Assembly: GCF_021462265.1 (NCBI RefSeq)
Contig: NZ_JAJONF010000013.1
Coordinates: 1 to 64,000, forward strand
Length of the DNA stretch: 64,000 nucleotides
From: Streptomyces shenzhenensis
GTDB taxonomy: Bacteria; Actinomycetota; Actinomycetes; Streptomycetales; Streptomycetaceae
Direction of reading: 5' to 3'
The notes under the pieces are model-generated. The model was not told the DNA's origin. It worked only from the letters and a program-made list of their open reading frames with translations, and searched no databases. Shown piece by piece: positions 1-8,264 of this stretch; position 1 is the stretch's first letter, and each line of letters opens with the position of its first letter. A program made the translations under genes and the position numbers.

Positions 1-51
1 GTCCACCACCGCCCTCGTCTCGACGTACCGCACACTCAGGAAGTGAATGAC

Positions 52-930
52 ATGCAGCTCGGACTCATCGGCCTCGGCAAGATGGGCGGCAACATGCGCG
101 AGCGCATCCGCCTCGCCGGCCACACCGTCATCGGCTACGACCGCAACCCCGACGTCTCCGACGTCAAGTCCCTCGAGGAACTGGTCGAGAAACTCGACGC
201 CCCGCGCACGGTGTGGGTGATGGTCCCGGCCGGCCACGCGACCCAGTCCGTCGTCGACGAGCTCAAGGACCTGCTGTCCGAGGGCGACACGGTGGTCGAC
301 GGCGGCAACTCCCGCTGGACGGACGACGAGAAGCACGCCGCCGAACTCGGTATCAAGGGCATCGGCTTCGTCGACGCCGGTGTCTCGGGCGGGGTGTGGG
401 GCCTGCAGAACGGCTACGCCCTGATGGTCGGCGGCGACAAGCAGCACGTCGAGCGGCTGGAGCCGATCTTCGAGGCGCTCAAGCCGGAGGGCCCGTACGG
501 CTATGTCCACGCCGGCAGGGTCGGCGCCGGGCACTTCTCCAAGATGGTCCACAACGGCATCGAGTACGCCATGATGCAGGCGTACGCGGAAGGCTGGGAG
601 CTTCTGGAGAAGGTCAAGTCCGTGGACAACGTCCGCGAGGTCTTCCGCTCCTGGCAGGAGGGCACCGTCATCCGCTCCTGGCTGCTCGACCTCGCGGTCA
701 ACGCCCTGGACGACGACGCGCACCTGGACAAGCTGAAGGGGTACGCGGAGGACTCCGGCGAGGGCCGCTGGACCGTCGAGGCGGCCATCGACAACGCCGT
801 GCCGCTGCCGGCGATCACGGCCTCCCTCTTCGCCCGGTTCGCCTCCCGCCAGGACGACTCCCCGCAGATGAAGATGATCGCGGCGCTGCGCAACCAGTTC
901 GGCGGCCACGCCGTCGAGTCGAAGGAGTAG
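52..930 (+). CDS. gnd: 6-phosphogluconate dehydrogenase, short (decarboxylating) form
   Basis: Oxidatively decarboxylates 6-phosphogluconate to ribulose 5-phosphate in the cytosolic pentose phosphate pathway. The 292-residue protein opens with a Rossmann motif (GLGKMG, residues 7-12), has the family signature DGGNS near residue 84 and the catalytic stretch GHFSKMVHNGIEY near residue 165. At about 300 residues it is the short form lacking the long C-terminal helical domain of the 470-residue enzymes; members of that form often use NAD, which is inference here. An in-frame GTG at 43 would start three codons earlier, but AGGAAG at 38-43 sits 8 bases before the ATG at 52 and overlaps the GTG, so I chose 52. 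A histidine phosphatase follows after 6 bases, probably in the same transcript. The promoter lies outside the window or in the first 40 bases. Confidence 0.93.
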   Translation: MQLGLIGLGKMGGNMRERIRLAGHTVIGYDRNPDVSDVKSLEELVEKLDAPRTVWVMVPAGHATQSVVDELKDLLSEGDTVVDGGNSRWTDDEKHAAELGIKGIGFVDAGVSGGVWGLQNGYALMVGGDKQHVERLEPIFEALKPEGPYGYVHAGRVGAGHFSKMVHNGIEYAMMQAYAEGWELLEKVKSVDNVREVFRSWQEGTVIRSWLLDLAVNALDDDAHLDKLKGYAEDSGEGRWTVEAAIDNAVPLPAITASLFARFASRQDDSPQMKMIAALRNQFGGHAVESKE

Positions 931-936
931 TGCGCC

Positions 937-1530
937 GTGGGGGACCTTCTCCTGGTCCGCCACGGTGAGACGGAGTGGAGCCTGTCGGGCCAGCACACCA
1001 GCTGGACCGACCTGCCCCTCACCCAGCACGGCGAGGAACAGGCCAAGTCCCTCGCTCCGCTCCTCACCGGCCGGACCTACGCACTGGCGCTGTCCAGCCC
1101 GCTGGGCCGCGCGATACGCACGGCCGAACTGGCCGGCCTGACCGGGGTGGCACCCGAACCCGACCTGCACGAATGGGACTACGGCGGCTACGAGGGCGTC
1201 ACCACGGCGGAGATCCACCGTTCCCGACCCGACTGGTACCTGTGGACCGACGGCGTCCCGCCGGGCCCGGAGGGCCACCCCGGCGAGTCGCCGGAGCGGA
1301 TCGGCGAGCGGGCCGACCGGGTGCTCAGGAAGCTGGAGAGCGCGCTCACCACCGGCACGGGCGACGTGATCCTGGTGGCCCACGCCCACTTCCTGCGCGT
1401 GCTGACCGCGCGCCGCCTGGGTCTGCCGCCCGCGGAGGGCAGGCTGTTCCAGCTGGCGACCGGGACGGTCAGCCGGCTGTCCACCGAGCACGGCCGGCCC
1501 GTGATCGCCGAGTGGAACAAGCAGCCGTAA
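937..1530 (+). CDS. Histidine phosphatase (phosphoglycerate mutase-like) protein
   Basis: A 197-residue member of the histidine phosphatase superfamily, with the phosphate-accepting motif LVRHGE (His9) at the N-terminus and the second catalytic histidine in the stretch VAHAHFLRVL near residue 150. The substrate is unknown. Such proteins dephosphorylate sugar phosphates, nucleotides or cofactors, and the family name phosphoglycerate mutase is usually not the activity. The GTG start lies 6 bases behind the stop of gnd, so the two genes are probably co-transcribed, which makes a phosphosugar substrate plausible. A clear terminator hairpin follows. Confidence 0.88.
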   Translation: MGDLLLVRHGETEWSLSGQHTSWTDLPLTQHGEEQAKSLAPLLTGRTYALALSSPLGRAIRTAELAGLTGVAPEPDLHEWDYGGYEGVTTAEIHRSRPDWYLWTDGVPPGPEGHPGESPERIGERADRVLRKLESALTTGTGDVILVAHAHFLRVLTARRLGLPPAEGRLFQLATGTVSRLSTEHGRPVIAEWNKQP

Positions 1531-1543
1531 GAAACGTCGAAAC

Positions 1544-1572
1544 GGCCCGTCGGTACAACTGACGGGCCCTTT
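1544..1572 (+). terminator. Rho-independent-type terminator after the gnd pair
   Basis: An 8-bp perfect stem, GGCCCGTC (1544-1551) with GACGGGCC (1561-1568), has a 9-base loop and is followed by CTTTCG. It lies 13 bases behind the histidine phosphatase stop. Confidence 0.75.
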
Positions 1573-1654
1573 CGCCGTGTTGGCCTCAGGCGCTCACCAG
1601 CGGCTCTCCCGGGGCGGCACCACGGGAAGTTTCTACGGCCCCTTTCCTAACCCC

Positions 1655-1684
1655 TTGTCGAAAGGCGCGCGAAGCCCATAGCCT
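1655..1684 (+). promoter_or_regulatory. Candidate promoter of the ROK regulator / galactanase unit
   Basis: TTGTCG (1655-1660), an 18-base spacer and TAGCCT (1679-1684) resemble a housekeeping -35/-10 pair about 65 bases before the ROK start codon. This rests on sequence similarity only. The rest of the 1573-1747 gap shows nothing else I can support. Confidence 0.35.
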
Positions 1685-1747
1685 GACGCGGCGCCGGTGC
1701 CCTCGTCCGCCCCGGCCCGGCCGTGACGGGATGGGAGGGGCAGCCGC

Positions 1748-2992
1748 GTGAAGCGCACATCGCGTGACATCCGCACCGCGAATCGCTACGAGGTGCTGCG
1801 CCAGATCATCGCCCAGTCCCCGACCTCACGGCAGACCCTGGCGGCCGCGACCGGGCTGAGCGTGGCCACCGTGGCCACCCTCGTCGGCGAACTGCTCGAC
1901 CTCCGGATGATCACCGAGGTCGGCTTCGAGGACTCGGCGGGCGGCCGCCCCCGGGGCCTCGTCGCCGTCAACTCCGCGGGCGGCGCGCTGATCGGCGTCG
2001 ACATGGCCGAGACGTACGTCCGGGTGGAGCTGTTCGACCTGGGACTGAACGTGCTGGCCCGCGCGGTGGAGGACATGCGCCCCGGCGAGAGCCGCCCCGA
2101 GCAGGCGGTCGCCCGGGTGGCGACGGCCGTCGGCGCGGTGGTCGCCCAGGCCGGCGTCGAGGGCGCGCGGGTGCTGGGGGCCGGGGTGAGCGTGCCGGGG
2201 CAGGTGGACCGGGCCACCGGCATCGCCGAGTACGCACCCAACTGGGACTGGCACGACGTGCCGTTGCTCGACCTGCTCTCCGAGCACATCGCCTACCCGC
2301 TCCACCTGGACAACCCGCTGCGGGCGTGCGCGGTGGCCGAGCAGTGGTTCGGGGCGGCTCGCGGCCGCGGGGACACCGTGGTGGTGAACCTCGGCACCGG
2401 GGTCGGCGCCGGGCTCGCGCTGGGCGGCAGGCTGCACCGGGGGGTGAGCAACAGCGCCGGGGAGTGGGGGCACACCACGCTCGTGCTGGACGGGCGGCTG
2501 TGCCACTGCGGCAACCACGGCTGCGTCGAGACGTACGTCGGTGCCCCCGGCATCATGCTCAACCTGCGCGAACTCAGCGCACGCAGCACGCTGTTGCACC
2601 CCGAGGACCAGACGGCGACCATCGACGCCCTGGCCCACGGGGTCGCCACGGGCGACCCGGTGGCCGTCAAAGTGGTCCGCGACACGGCCCGTTACCTGGG
2701 GGCGGGCATCGCGGACCTGGTGAACCTGTTCAACCCCGAAGTGGTCGTGCTCAGCAGCTGGGTCGCCAGGAAGCTGGGCGCACCGCTGCTCGACGAAGTG
2801 CGCGAGGCCGTCCGGCGGCACGCGCTGCGGCGGCCGTTCGCCGCCACCGAGATCGTCCTCTCCCCCGTCCCCACCGACCCGGTCTGCCTGGGCGCGGCCA
2901 CGTTCGCGCTGGAGGGCGCCCTGCAGGCCGTGGGACAGAGGACACCGAAACGCACCACCCCGGCAAGGAGCCGTACCGCACCGCCTTCATGA
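1748..2992 (+). CDS. ROK-family transcriptional regulator
   Basis: A 414-residue ROK repressor. An N-terminal winged helix-turn-helix (about residues 15-75) is followed by the actin-like sugar-binding ROK domain. Visible signatures are the GVDMAE phosphate-loop region near residue 84, NLGTGVGAGL near residue 216 and the zinc motif CHCGNHGCVE near residue 256. Such proteins bind sugars or sugar phosphates and control carbohydrate genes. The GTG start is preceded by GGGAGGGG. Only 17 bases separate its stop from the galactanase start at 3010, so both are probably one transcript. The gene position makes it the obvious regulator of the arabinogalactan locus downstream. Confidence 0.9.
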   Translation: MKRTSRDIRTANRYEVLRQIIAQSPTSRQTLAAATGLSVATVATLVGELLDLRMITEVGFEDSAGGRPRGLVAVNSAGGALIGVDMAETYVRVELFDLGLNVLARAVEDMRPGESRPEQAVARVATAVGAVVAQAGVEGARVLGAGVSVPGQVDRATGIAEYAPNWDWHDVPLLDLLSEHIAYPLHLDNPLRACAVAEQWFGAARGRGDTVVVNLGTGVGAGLALGGRLHRGVSNSAGEWGHTTLVLDGRLCHCGNHGCVETYVGAPGIMLNLRELSARSTLLHPEDQTATIDALAHGVATGDPVAVKVVRDTARYLGAGIADLVNLFNPEVVVLSSWVARKLGAPLLDEVREAVRRHALRRPFAATEIVLSPVPTDPVCLGAATFALEGALQAVGQRTPKRTTPARSRTAPPS

Positions 2993-3009
2993 CGACGGAA
3001 GGGATGCAC

Positions 3010-4854
3010 GTGTCTCACCCGCACCACAGCAGATCGGTCCTCCTGACGGCCGCAGCCGCACTGGCCCTCACCGGGCCCCTGACATCACTCCCGTCCGCCT
3101 CGGCCGCCACCGGCACCGCCCCGGCCGCCGAGGTCTCCCCGCACGCCGCCCAGACCATCGACGACATCGGCGCCTCGGGCGCCTGGTGGGTCAACGACCT
3201 CCAGCACTTCTCGCCCAAGGTCCAGGCCCGGGTGGCGAAGCTGCTCTTCGCCAAGCAGGGCCTGGACCTCAGCTCGTACCGCTACAACATCGGGGGTGGC
3301 GGGGTCGCGGTCACCACCCCGGCGCGCGCCGCCGAGGACTTCCTGAACTCCGACGGCTCGTACGACTGGAGCAGGGACGACGGCGGCCGGACGTTCCTCG
3401 GGTACGCCGCGAAGTACGGCGTCGAGGACCTGATCGGCTTCGTGAACAGCGCGCCGGCGCGGTGGACCACCAACGGGCAGAGCTGCGGCGGACAGCTGAA
3501 GGCGGAGAACGAGTCCGACTACGCCCGCTACATCGCCGACGTCACCGACCACTTCGCCCGCCAGGGCGTGCGGCTGGACCACATCAGTCCCTTCAACGAA
3601 CCGGACAACGACTTCGGTTCGTGCGGCCAGGAGGGCATGCGGGTCACCGTCGACCAACGCGACGACATCGTGCGGGCGCTCGGCGCCGAGCAGCGGGCCC
3701 GGCACCAGAAGACCTCGATCATCGCCGACGAGTCCAGCCAGACGACCCAGTTCGTCTCCGAACTCCCGCAGTGGATCTCGCAGCCGGACACCGCGCAGTA
3801 CGTGTCCGCGCTGGCGCACCACACCTACGACAACCCCGGCGACGGCCAGCTCGGCAACGTCTACGAGACGTCGCGGACGGTCGGCCAGAAGTCCTGGGCA
3901 TCGGAGATCTGCTGCTTCGGCAAGGGCTCGACGGGCTGGAACCAGGAGTACGACCCGTCCATCGACAACGCCCTGCTGATGTCCCGGATCATCTACAAGG
4001 ACTTCGCGAGCGCCCACGACTCGGCCTTCCAGTGGTGGGTGGCGCTGGCCAGCGGCTACGGCACCGACCCGTACGCGAAGAACGACGCCGGCTGGAACGA
4101 CGGCCTGATCTACTACGACCCCGACTACGCGACGAACGGCAACCAGACGCTGTACTTCACCAAGCGGTACTACGCGCTCGGCCAGTACAGCAAGTTCGTC
4201 GAACCGGGCTCGGTCGCGCACAACGTGACCGGCGCGCCGGACGGGGTCGAGGTGTCGGCGTACGACAGCGGCGGGAAGTGGGTGGTCGTGGTCAACAACC
4301 ACAACACGACCGCCACCCCGCTGAGTCTGCACTTCAACAAGGCGACGCCGAAGCGGGCCGGGGAGGCGGTGCGGACGTCGGCCACCGAGGACTGGGCCGA
4401 GGTCGCCAAGCCGTCGGTGAGCGCGGGGACGGTCTCCGCGACCCTGGCGGCCCGCTCGATCACGACGTACGTCTTCGACCAGAAGGGCCACGGCAGTTCG
4501 GCCGTGACCGGCGCGCTGGCGGGCAGGCAGTCCGGCAAGTGCCTGACGGCGGACGCCTCCGGGGCCGCCATCGCCACCTGCACGGGCGCGGCGGACCAGT
4601 CCTGGTCGTACGACGCGACGGGTGCCCTGAAGGGCGCGAACGGCTATCTGACGGCGTCGGGTTCCGGCCTGACGGCCACCGCCGACCACACCGGTGACGC
4701 GAGCCAGCGCTGGCTGCTGAACGCCAACGGGCAGATCCTCAGCGAGGCGTCCGGCAAGTGCCTGGACGTCAGCGGACAGGCCACCGCCGACGGCGGCAAG
4801 GTGATCCTCTACAGCTGCAACAGCGGCACCAACGAGGCCTGGACCAGGAAGTAG
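3010..4854 (+). CDS. Secreted GH30 endo-beta-1,6-galactanase with ricin-type domain
   Basis: A secreted glycoside hydrolase expected to cut the beta-1,6-galactan side chains of type II arabinogalactan. The signal peptide (HHSRSVLL, hydrophobic core, ASAATG) covers about residues 1-33. The GH30 barrel and its beta-side domain run to about residue 490. The proton donor is Glu197 in FNEPDN and the probable nucleophile is Glu299 in WASEICCFG. A C-terminal ricin/CBM13-like carbohydrate-binding module (about residues 500-614) carries SGKCLTA and SGKCLDVSG repeats and ends in W-T-R-K. ATG codons at 2989 and 3004 are in frame, but GGAAGGG at 2997-3003 is correctly spaced only for the GTG at 3010. The assignment to the 1,6-galactanase subfamily rests on overall resemblance and on the neighbouring beta-galactosidase. 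Confidence 0.88.
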   Translation: MSHPHHSRSVLLTAAAALALTGPLTSLPSASAATGTAPAAEVSPHAAQTIDDIGASGAWWVNDLQHFSPKVQARVAKLLFAKQGLDLSSYRYNIGGGGVAVTTPARAAEDFLNSDGSYDWSRDDGGRTFLGYAAKYGVEDLIGFVNSAPARWTTNGQSCGGQLKAENESDYARYIADVTDHFARQGVRLDHISPFNEPDNDFGSCGQEGMRVTVDQRDDIVRALGAEQRARHQKTSIIADESSQTTQFVSELPQWISQPDTAQYVSALAHHTYDNPGDGQLGNVYETSRTVGQKSWASEICCFGKGSTGWNQEYDPSIDNALLMSRIIYKDFASAHDSAFQWWVALASGYGTDPYAKNDAGWNDGLIYYDPDYATNGNQTLYFTKRYYALGQYSKFVEPGSVAHNVTGAPDGVEVSAYDSGGKWVVVVNNHNTTATPLSLHFNKATPKRAGEAVRTSATEDWAEVAKPSVSAGTVSATLAARSITTYVFDQKGHGSSAVTGALAGRQSGKCLTADASGAAIATCTGAADQSWSYDATGALKGANGYLTASGSGLTATADHTGDASQRWLLNANGQILSEASGKCLDVSGQATADGGKVILYSCNSGTNEAWTRK

Positions 4855-4876
4855 CCGCACCGTACCGCACCCGACC

Positions 4877-4912
4877 GAGGGCCGCCGGCACCCCCCTGAC
4901 CCGGCGGCCCTC
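4877..4912 (+). terminator. Strong hairpin terminator after the galactanase
   Basis: A perfect 12-bp stem, GAGGGCCGCCGG (4877-4888) with CCGGCGGCCCTC (4901-4912), has a 12-base loop and begins 22 bases after the stop codon. It separates the ROK/galactanase transcript from the ABC importer operon. Confidence 0.85.
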
Positions 4913-4952
4913 AACTTGCCCTGCTTTCACATCTGTTCGCCATTCCGAACCG

Positions 4953-4966
4953 GTGCAACGTTTCAC
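4953..4966. promoter_or_regulatory. LacI-type operator dyad upstream of the sugar importer
   Basis: GTGCAACGTTTCAC is a near-perfect palindrome (6 of 7 pairs) centred on CG, the geometry of LacI/GalR-family operators. It lies just upstream of the candidate -35 element at 4986. No LacI gene stands at this locus, so the protein that would bind it is unknown. Confidence 0.45.
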
Positions 4967-4985
4967 GCAGACTTCGTCCAACCTC

Positions 4986-5014
4986 TTGCCGAAGTGTTAG
5001 CCGAAGGTTAACGT
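4986..5014 (+). promoter_or_regulatory. Candidate promoter of the importer operon with an overlapping dyad
   Basis: TTGCCG (4986-4991), 17 bases, then TAACGT (5009-5014) form a plausible promoter. A second dyad, GTTAGCCGAAGGTTAAC (4996-5012, arms GTTAxCC and GGxTAAC), covers the spacer and part of the -10, where a repressor would block polymerase. The ROK protein encoded upstream is a candidate ligand. Confidence 0.45.
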
Positions 5015-5103
5015 CCCGCTCCGCAAAGCAATTTCAGCCATCTGGTTCCGAGGTCCCACGGGCCGTAGAGGCACAGCCGCACTCGACAGACAAGGACGTC
5101 AGC

Positions 5104-6369
5104 ATGTCGGCACTCAGCAACAACAACTGGTCCCGCCGGTCTCTCTTCCGGGCGGCAGCGGGCATGGCCGCCGCCGGCACGCTGGCCGCGTGCGGCAGCA
5201 ACAACGGCAGGGGCGGGGGCAGCGGGTCGGGCAAGCAGCTCACGCAGATGTACCACGCCTACGGCGAGGCCGGCGTGGAGCAGGCGCTCAAGAGGTACGC
5301 CTCCGGGTACAAGAGCGCCGACGTGACGACGCAGTGGATCACCAGCTCCGACTACGAGAGCAAGCTCTTCGCCACGCTGCTCACCAAGTCCGCCCCGGAC
5401 GTGTTCGAGTTCCACCCGCAGATCCAGATGGTCAAGAGCGGTCAGGTCGCCGACCTGAGCGACCTCATCGACCCGGTCAAGGACGACTTCAACCCGGCGG
5501 ACATCAAGTCGCACACCGTGGACGGGAAGATCTACGGCATACGGATGATCGACGACCCGCAGTTCTTCTTCTACCGGCCCTCACTGTTCGAGAAGGCCGG
5601 CGTCAAGGTCCCGGAGACCCTCGACGAGCTGATCGAGGCCGCCGCCAAGCTCACCACCAGCAAGATGAAGGGCGTCTTCCTCGGCAACGACCTGCACGCG
5701 ATCATCAGCCCGCTGATCTGGTCCGCGGGCGCCGACACCCTCGACGACAAGAACCAGATCGCCTATCACACGCCGGGCGTCGTCGAAGGCCTCAAGAAGC
5801 TGCGCAAGCTGTTCACCAGCGGCGATCTGCTCCTCGGCGCCCCGACCGACTTCTGGGACCCGTCCTCGCTCAACCAGGGCCTGTGCGCCATGCAGTTCTG
5901 CGGTATGTGGGCGATGCCGCAGTTCCAGAAGGTGCTCGGCGACGACCTCGGGATCTTCCCCTTCCCGAAGACCGTCGACTCGGGCAAGCAGTCCGTCTAC
6001 AACGGCGGCTGGTCGATGTTCGTCAACGCCAAGGGCGACAACGTCGACGCGGCCAAGGAGTACGTCAAGTGGCTGTGGATCGACCAGAAGAAGGACCAGG
6101 AGGACTTCGCGACGTCGTACGGCTTCCACATCCCGCCGCGCACCTCGATCGCCGCTTCGGCCACCAAGCTCAAGTCCGGTCTCCCCGCGGAGGGCGTGAA
6201 GCTCTTCAACGAGTTCGGGCACTTCGACAACATCGGCTGGACCCAGGCGATGATCCAGGCGTCGTGGGACGTCCTGTCCAACTGCGTCCGCAAGGCCGGT
6301 GACCCGGACAAGGCGCTCGACCAGTGCGACACGGCCGTCAACCGCGAGCTGAAGAAGCTCTTCGGATAG
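5104..6369 (+). CDS. Sugar ABC transporter substrate-binding lipoprotein (galactan locus)
   Basis: A 421-residue family 1 extracellular solute-binding protein. The N-terminus has a twin-arginine motif (RRSLFR, residues 12-17) and a lipobox LAAC near residue 30, so it is probably exported by Tat and lipid-anchored. The mature part keeps the usual two-lobe pattern of carbohydrate binders, with many exposed aromatics. It starts a three-gene importer unit (this gene and two permeases) followed by the GH2 beta-galactosidase, pointing to galacto-oligosaccharides released by the GH30 enzyme. No ATPase gene is present. AAGGAC precedes the ATG at suitable spacing. Confidence 0.92.
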   Translation: MSALSNNNWSRRSLFRAAAGMAAAGTLAACGSNNGRGGGSGSGKQLTQMYHAYGEAGVEQALKRYASGYKSADVTTQWITSSDYESKLFATLLTKSAPDVFEFHPQIQMVKSGQVADLSDLIDPVKDDFNPADIKSHTVDGKIYGIRMIDDPQFFFYRPSLFEKAGVKVPETLDELIEAAAKLTTSKMKGVFLGNDLHAIISPLIWSAGADTLDDKNQIAYHTPGVVEGLKKLRKLFTSGDLLLGAPTDFWDPSSLNQGLCAMQFCGMWAMPQFQKVLGDDLGIFPFPKTVDSGKQSVYNGGWSMFVNAKGDNVDAAKEYVKWLWIDQKKDQEDFATSYGFHIPPRTSIAASATKLKSGLPAEGVKLFNEFGHFDNIGWTQAMIQASWDVLSNCVRKAGDPDKALDQCDTAVNRELKKLFG

Positions 6370-6389
6370 ATCGCGGACGGATCGGATCC

Positions 6390-7355
6390 ATGTCGACGAC
6401 CACGACGCGCGACCTCGCGAACCCCGCCTCGGTGCCGGCCGGTCCGGCCAAGCCGCGGCGGGGCCTGCGGGACAGCCGCACCCTCAACTTCTGGCTCTTC
6501 ATCGGCCCCTTCCTGATCGGGCTGATCGTCTTCGTCTACGTGCCGATCGGCTGGAGTCTCTACCTCAGCTTCTTCGACGCGCGGTTCACCGTCACGCCGG
6601 ACAAGTTCGTCGGCTTCGACAACTACACGTACATGCTGACGGACCCCAAGTTCACGGGGTCGCTCGTCACCTTCACCGTCTTCGCGGTGTTCATCGTGCC
6701 GGCCACCTGGGCGGTGTCGCTCGGCCTCGCCCTGCTGGTCAACCAGATCAGGTTCATGCGGGCGTTCTTCCGGTCGGTGTTCTTCCTGCCGACCGCGTGC
6801 AGCTACGTCGCCGCGTCGCTGATCTGGAAGATGTCCCTCTTCAGCGGGGTCCGCTTCGGCCTGCTGAACACGGTCCTCGGCTGGTTCGGGGTCGACAGCA
6901 TCGCCTGGCTGGCCTCCCCCAGCCCGCCCTGGTACTGGCTCGTCATCGTCACGCTCCGGCTGTGGCTGCAGTCCGGTTTCTACATGATCCTGTTCCTGGC
7001 GGCCCTGCAGAACATCCCGGGCGAGCTGTACGAGGCCGCCGCCATCGACGGCGCCAAGCGGGGCTGGCAGACCTTCCGGTACATCACCCTGCCGCAGCTG
7101 AGGGCCACCTCGACCGCGGTGATCCTGCTGCTGCTCATCGCCGCCTACCAGGCCTTCGACGAGTTCTACAACCTGCTCGACAAGACCACCTGGGGCCGGC
7201 CGCCGCTGGTCGAGCTGTACGCCACCGCCCTCGGCACGTCACAGGACTACGGCGCCGGGAGTGCGGGAGCCGTCATCCTGACCCTGCTGATCATCGTCGT
7301 CACCCTGTTCCAGGGCAAGATCATGGGCTTCGGAAGAGGGGACGAGTCCAAGTGA
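6390..7355 (+). CDS. Sugar ABC transporter permease, MalF type
   Basis: A 321-residue inner-membrane permease with about six transmembrane helices. The cytoplasmic EAA loop reads EAAAIDGAKRGWQTF (about residues 215-230) and contacts the ATPase. The reading frame is open further upstream to 6324, inside the preceding gene, but the ATG at 6390 with GGA-rich sequence ahead gives the usual N-terminus (MSTTTTRDLANP) for this family. It overlaps the next permease by four bases (GTGA), indicating translational coupling. The unit works with the lipoprotein upstream. Confidence 0.92.
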   Translation: MSTTTTRDLANPASVPAGPAKPRRGLRDSRTLNFWLFIGPFLIGLIVFVYVPIGWSLYLSFFDARFTVTPDKFVGFDNYTYMLTDPKFTGSLVTFTVFAVFIVPATWAVSLGLALLVNQIRFMRAFFRSVFFLPTACSYVAASLIWKMSLFSGVRFGLLNTVLGWFGVDSIAWLASPSPPWYWLVIVTLRLWLQSGFYMILFLAALQNIPGELYEAAAIDGAKRGWQTFRYITLPQLRATSTAVILLLLIAAYQAFDEFYNLLDKTTWGRPPLVELYATALGTSQDYGAGSAGAVILTLLIIVVTLFQGKIMGFGRGDESK

Positions 7356-8239
7356 CCACCACCACGCCCGACCTGAACAAGACCGCCGCCACGAAGGCCA
7401 GGCGCCGTCGCGGCGGCGGAGTGATGGGCAGCACCGGCCTGTACATCGCCACCGGTGTCGCCGCCTTCCTCTTCCTGGTCCCGTTCTACGTCCTGCTCCG
7501 CAACGCGCTCACCACGGACGCCGCCATCACCGGGCCGAGCTGGGAGTTCTTCCCCACGCACGTGCAGTGGGGCAACCTCAAGGAGCTGTTCGACGACCCG
7601 CAGGTGGACTTCGCCCAGTCCATGTGGAACTCGCTGATCGTCGGCGTCTCCATGACCGCCGGCATCCTGCTGGTGTGCTCGCTGGCCGGCTACGCCCTGG
7701 CCCGCATCCCCTACAAGCACGCCAACAAGATCTTCTACGTCGTCCTGGGCACCCTGATGGTCCCGACCTCGGTGACCTTCGTGCCCAGCTTCGTGCTGGT
7801 CTCCTCGCTCGGCTGGGTGGACACCTACCGGGGCCTGATCATCCCGGGCCTGTTCAGTGGTTTCACCTGCTTCCTGTTCCGGCAGTACTTCCTGGGGTTC
7901 CCGAAGGAGCTGGAGGAGGCGGCACGCGTGGACGGGCTGGGCTACTGGGGCTCGTACTGGCGCGTCGTCGTGCCCAACTCGCTCAACTTCTTCGCGGCGA
8001 TCGCCACCATCACCTTCATCAGCGCCTGGAACGCCTTCCTGTGGCCGCTGGTCATCGGCCAGGACCCCGGGGCGTGGACCGTCCAGGTCGTGCTCTCGTC
8101 GTACATGACCAACCAGACGGTCGTCTTCCACACGATCTTCATGGCCACCGCCATCTCCATCCTGCCCCTGGTGTTCGTCTTCCTCTTCCTCCAGCGCTGG
8201 CTGGTCCAGGGGATCGCGCAGACCGGCATCAAGGGCTGA
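7352..8239 (+). CDS. Sugar ABC transporter permease, MalG type
   Basis: A 295-residue second permease with six predicted membrane helices and an EAA loop (EEAARVDGLGYWGSYW, about residues 190-205). The true start is the GTG at 7352 that overlaps the stop of the first permease; the frame is open upstream of that only because of high GC. It completes the membrane channel of the galacto-oligosaccharide importer. The beta-galactosidase begins 26 bases after its stop, so the transported sugars would be hydrolysed directly inside the cell. Confidence 0.92.
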   Translation: MTTTTPDLNKTAATKARRRRGGGVMGSTGLYIATGVAAFLFLVPFYVLLRNALTTDAAITGPSWEFFPTHVQWGNLKELFDDPQVDFAQSMWNSLIVGVSMTAGILLVCSLAGYALARIPYKHANKIFYVVLGTLMVPTSVTFVPSFVLVSSLGWVDTYRGLIIPGLFSGFTCFLFRQYFLGFPKELEEAARVDGLGYWGSYWRVVVPNSLNFFAAIATITFISAWNAFLWPLVIGQDPGAWTVQVVLSSYMTNQTVVFHTIFMATAISILPLVFVFLFLQRWLVQGIAQTGIKG

Positions 8240-8264
8240 CCCGCCTCGAGAGACCTGGAGACCG

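Noticed and set aside
3085..4914. A 609-codon open frame on the minus strand opposite the galactanase gene
   Set aside because: It mirrors the GC3 pattern of the plus-strand gene, has Arg/Gly/Val-rich composition without any domain, and overlaps a gene with clear catalytic motifs.
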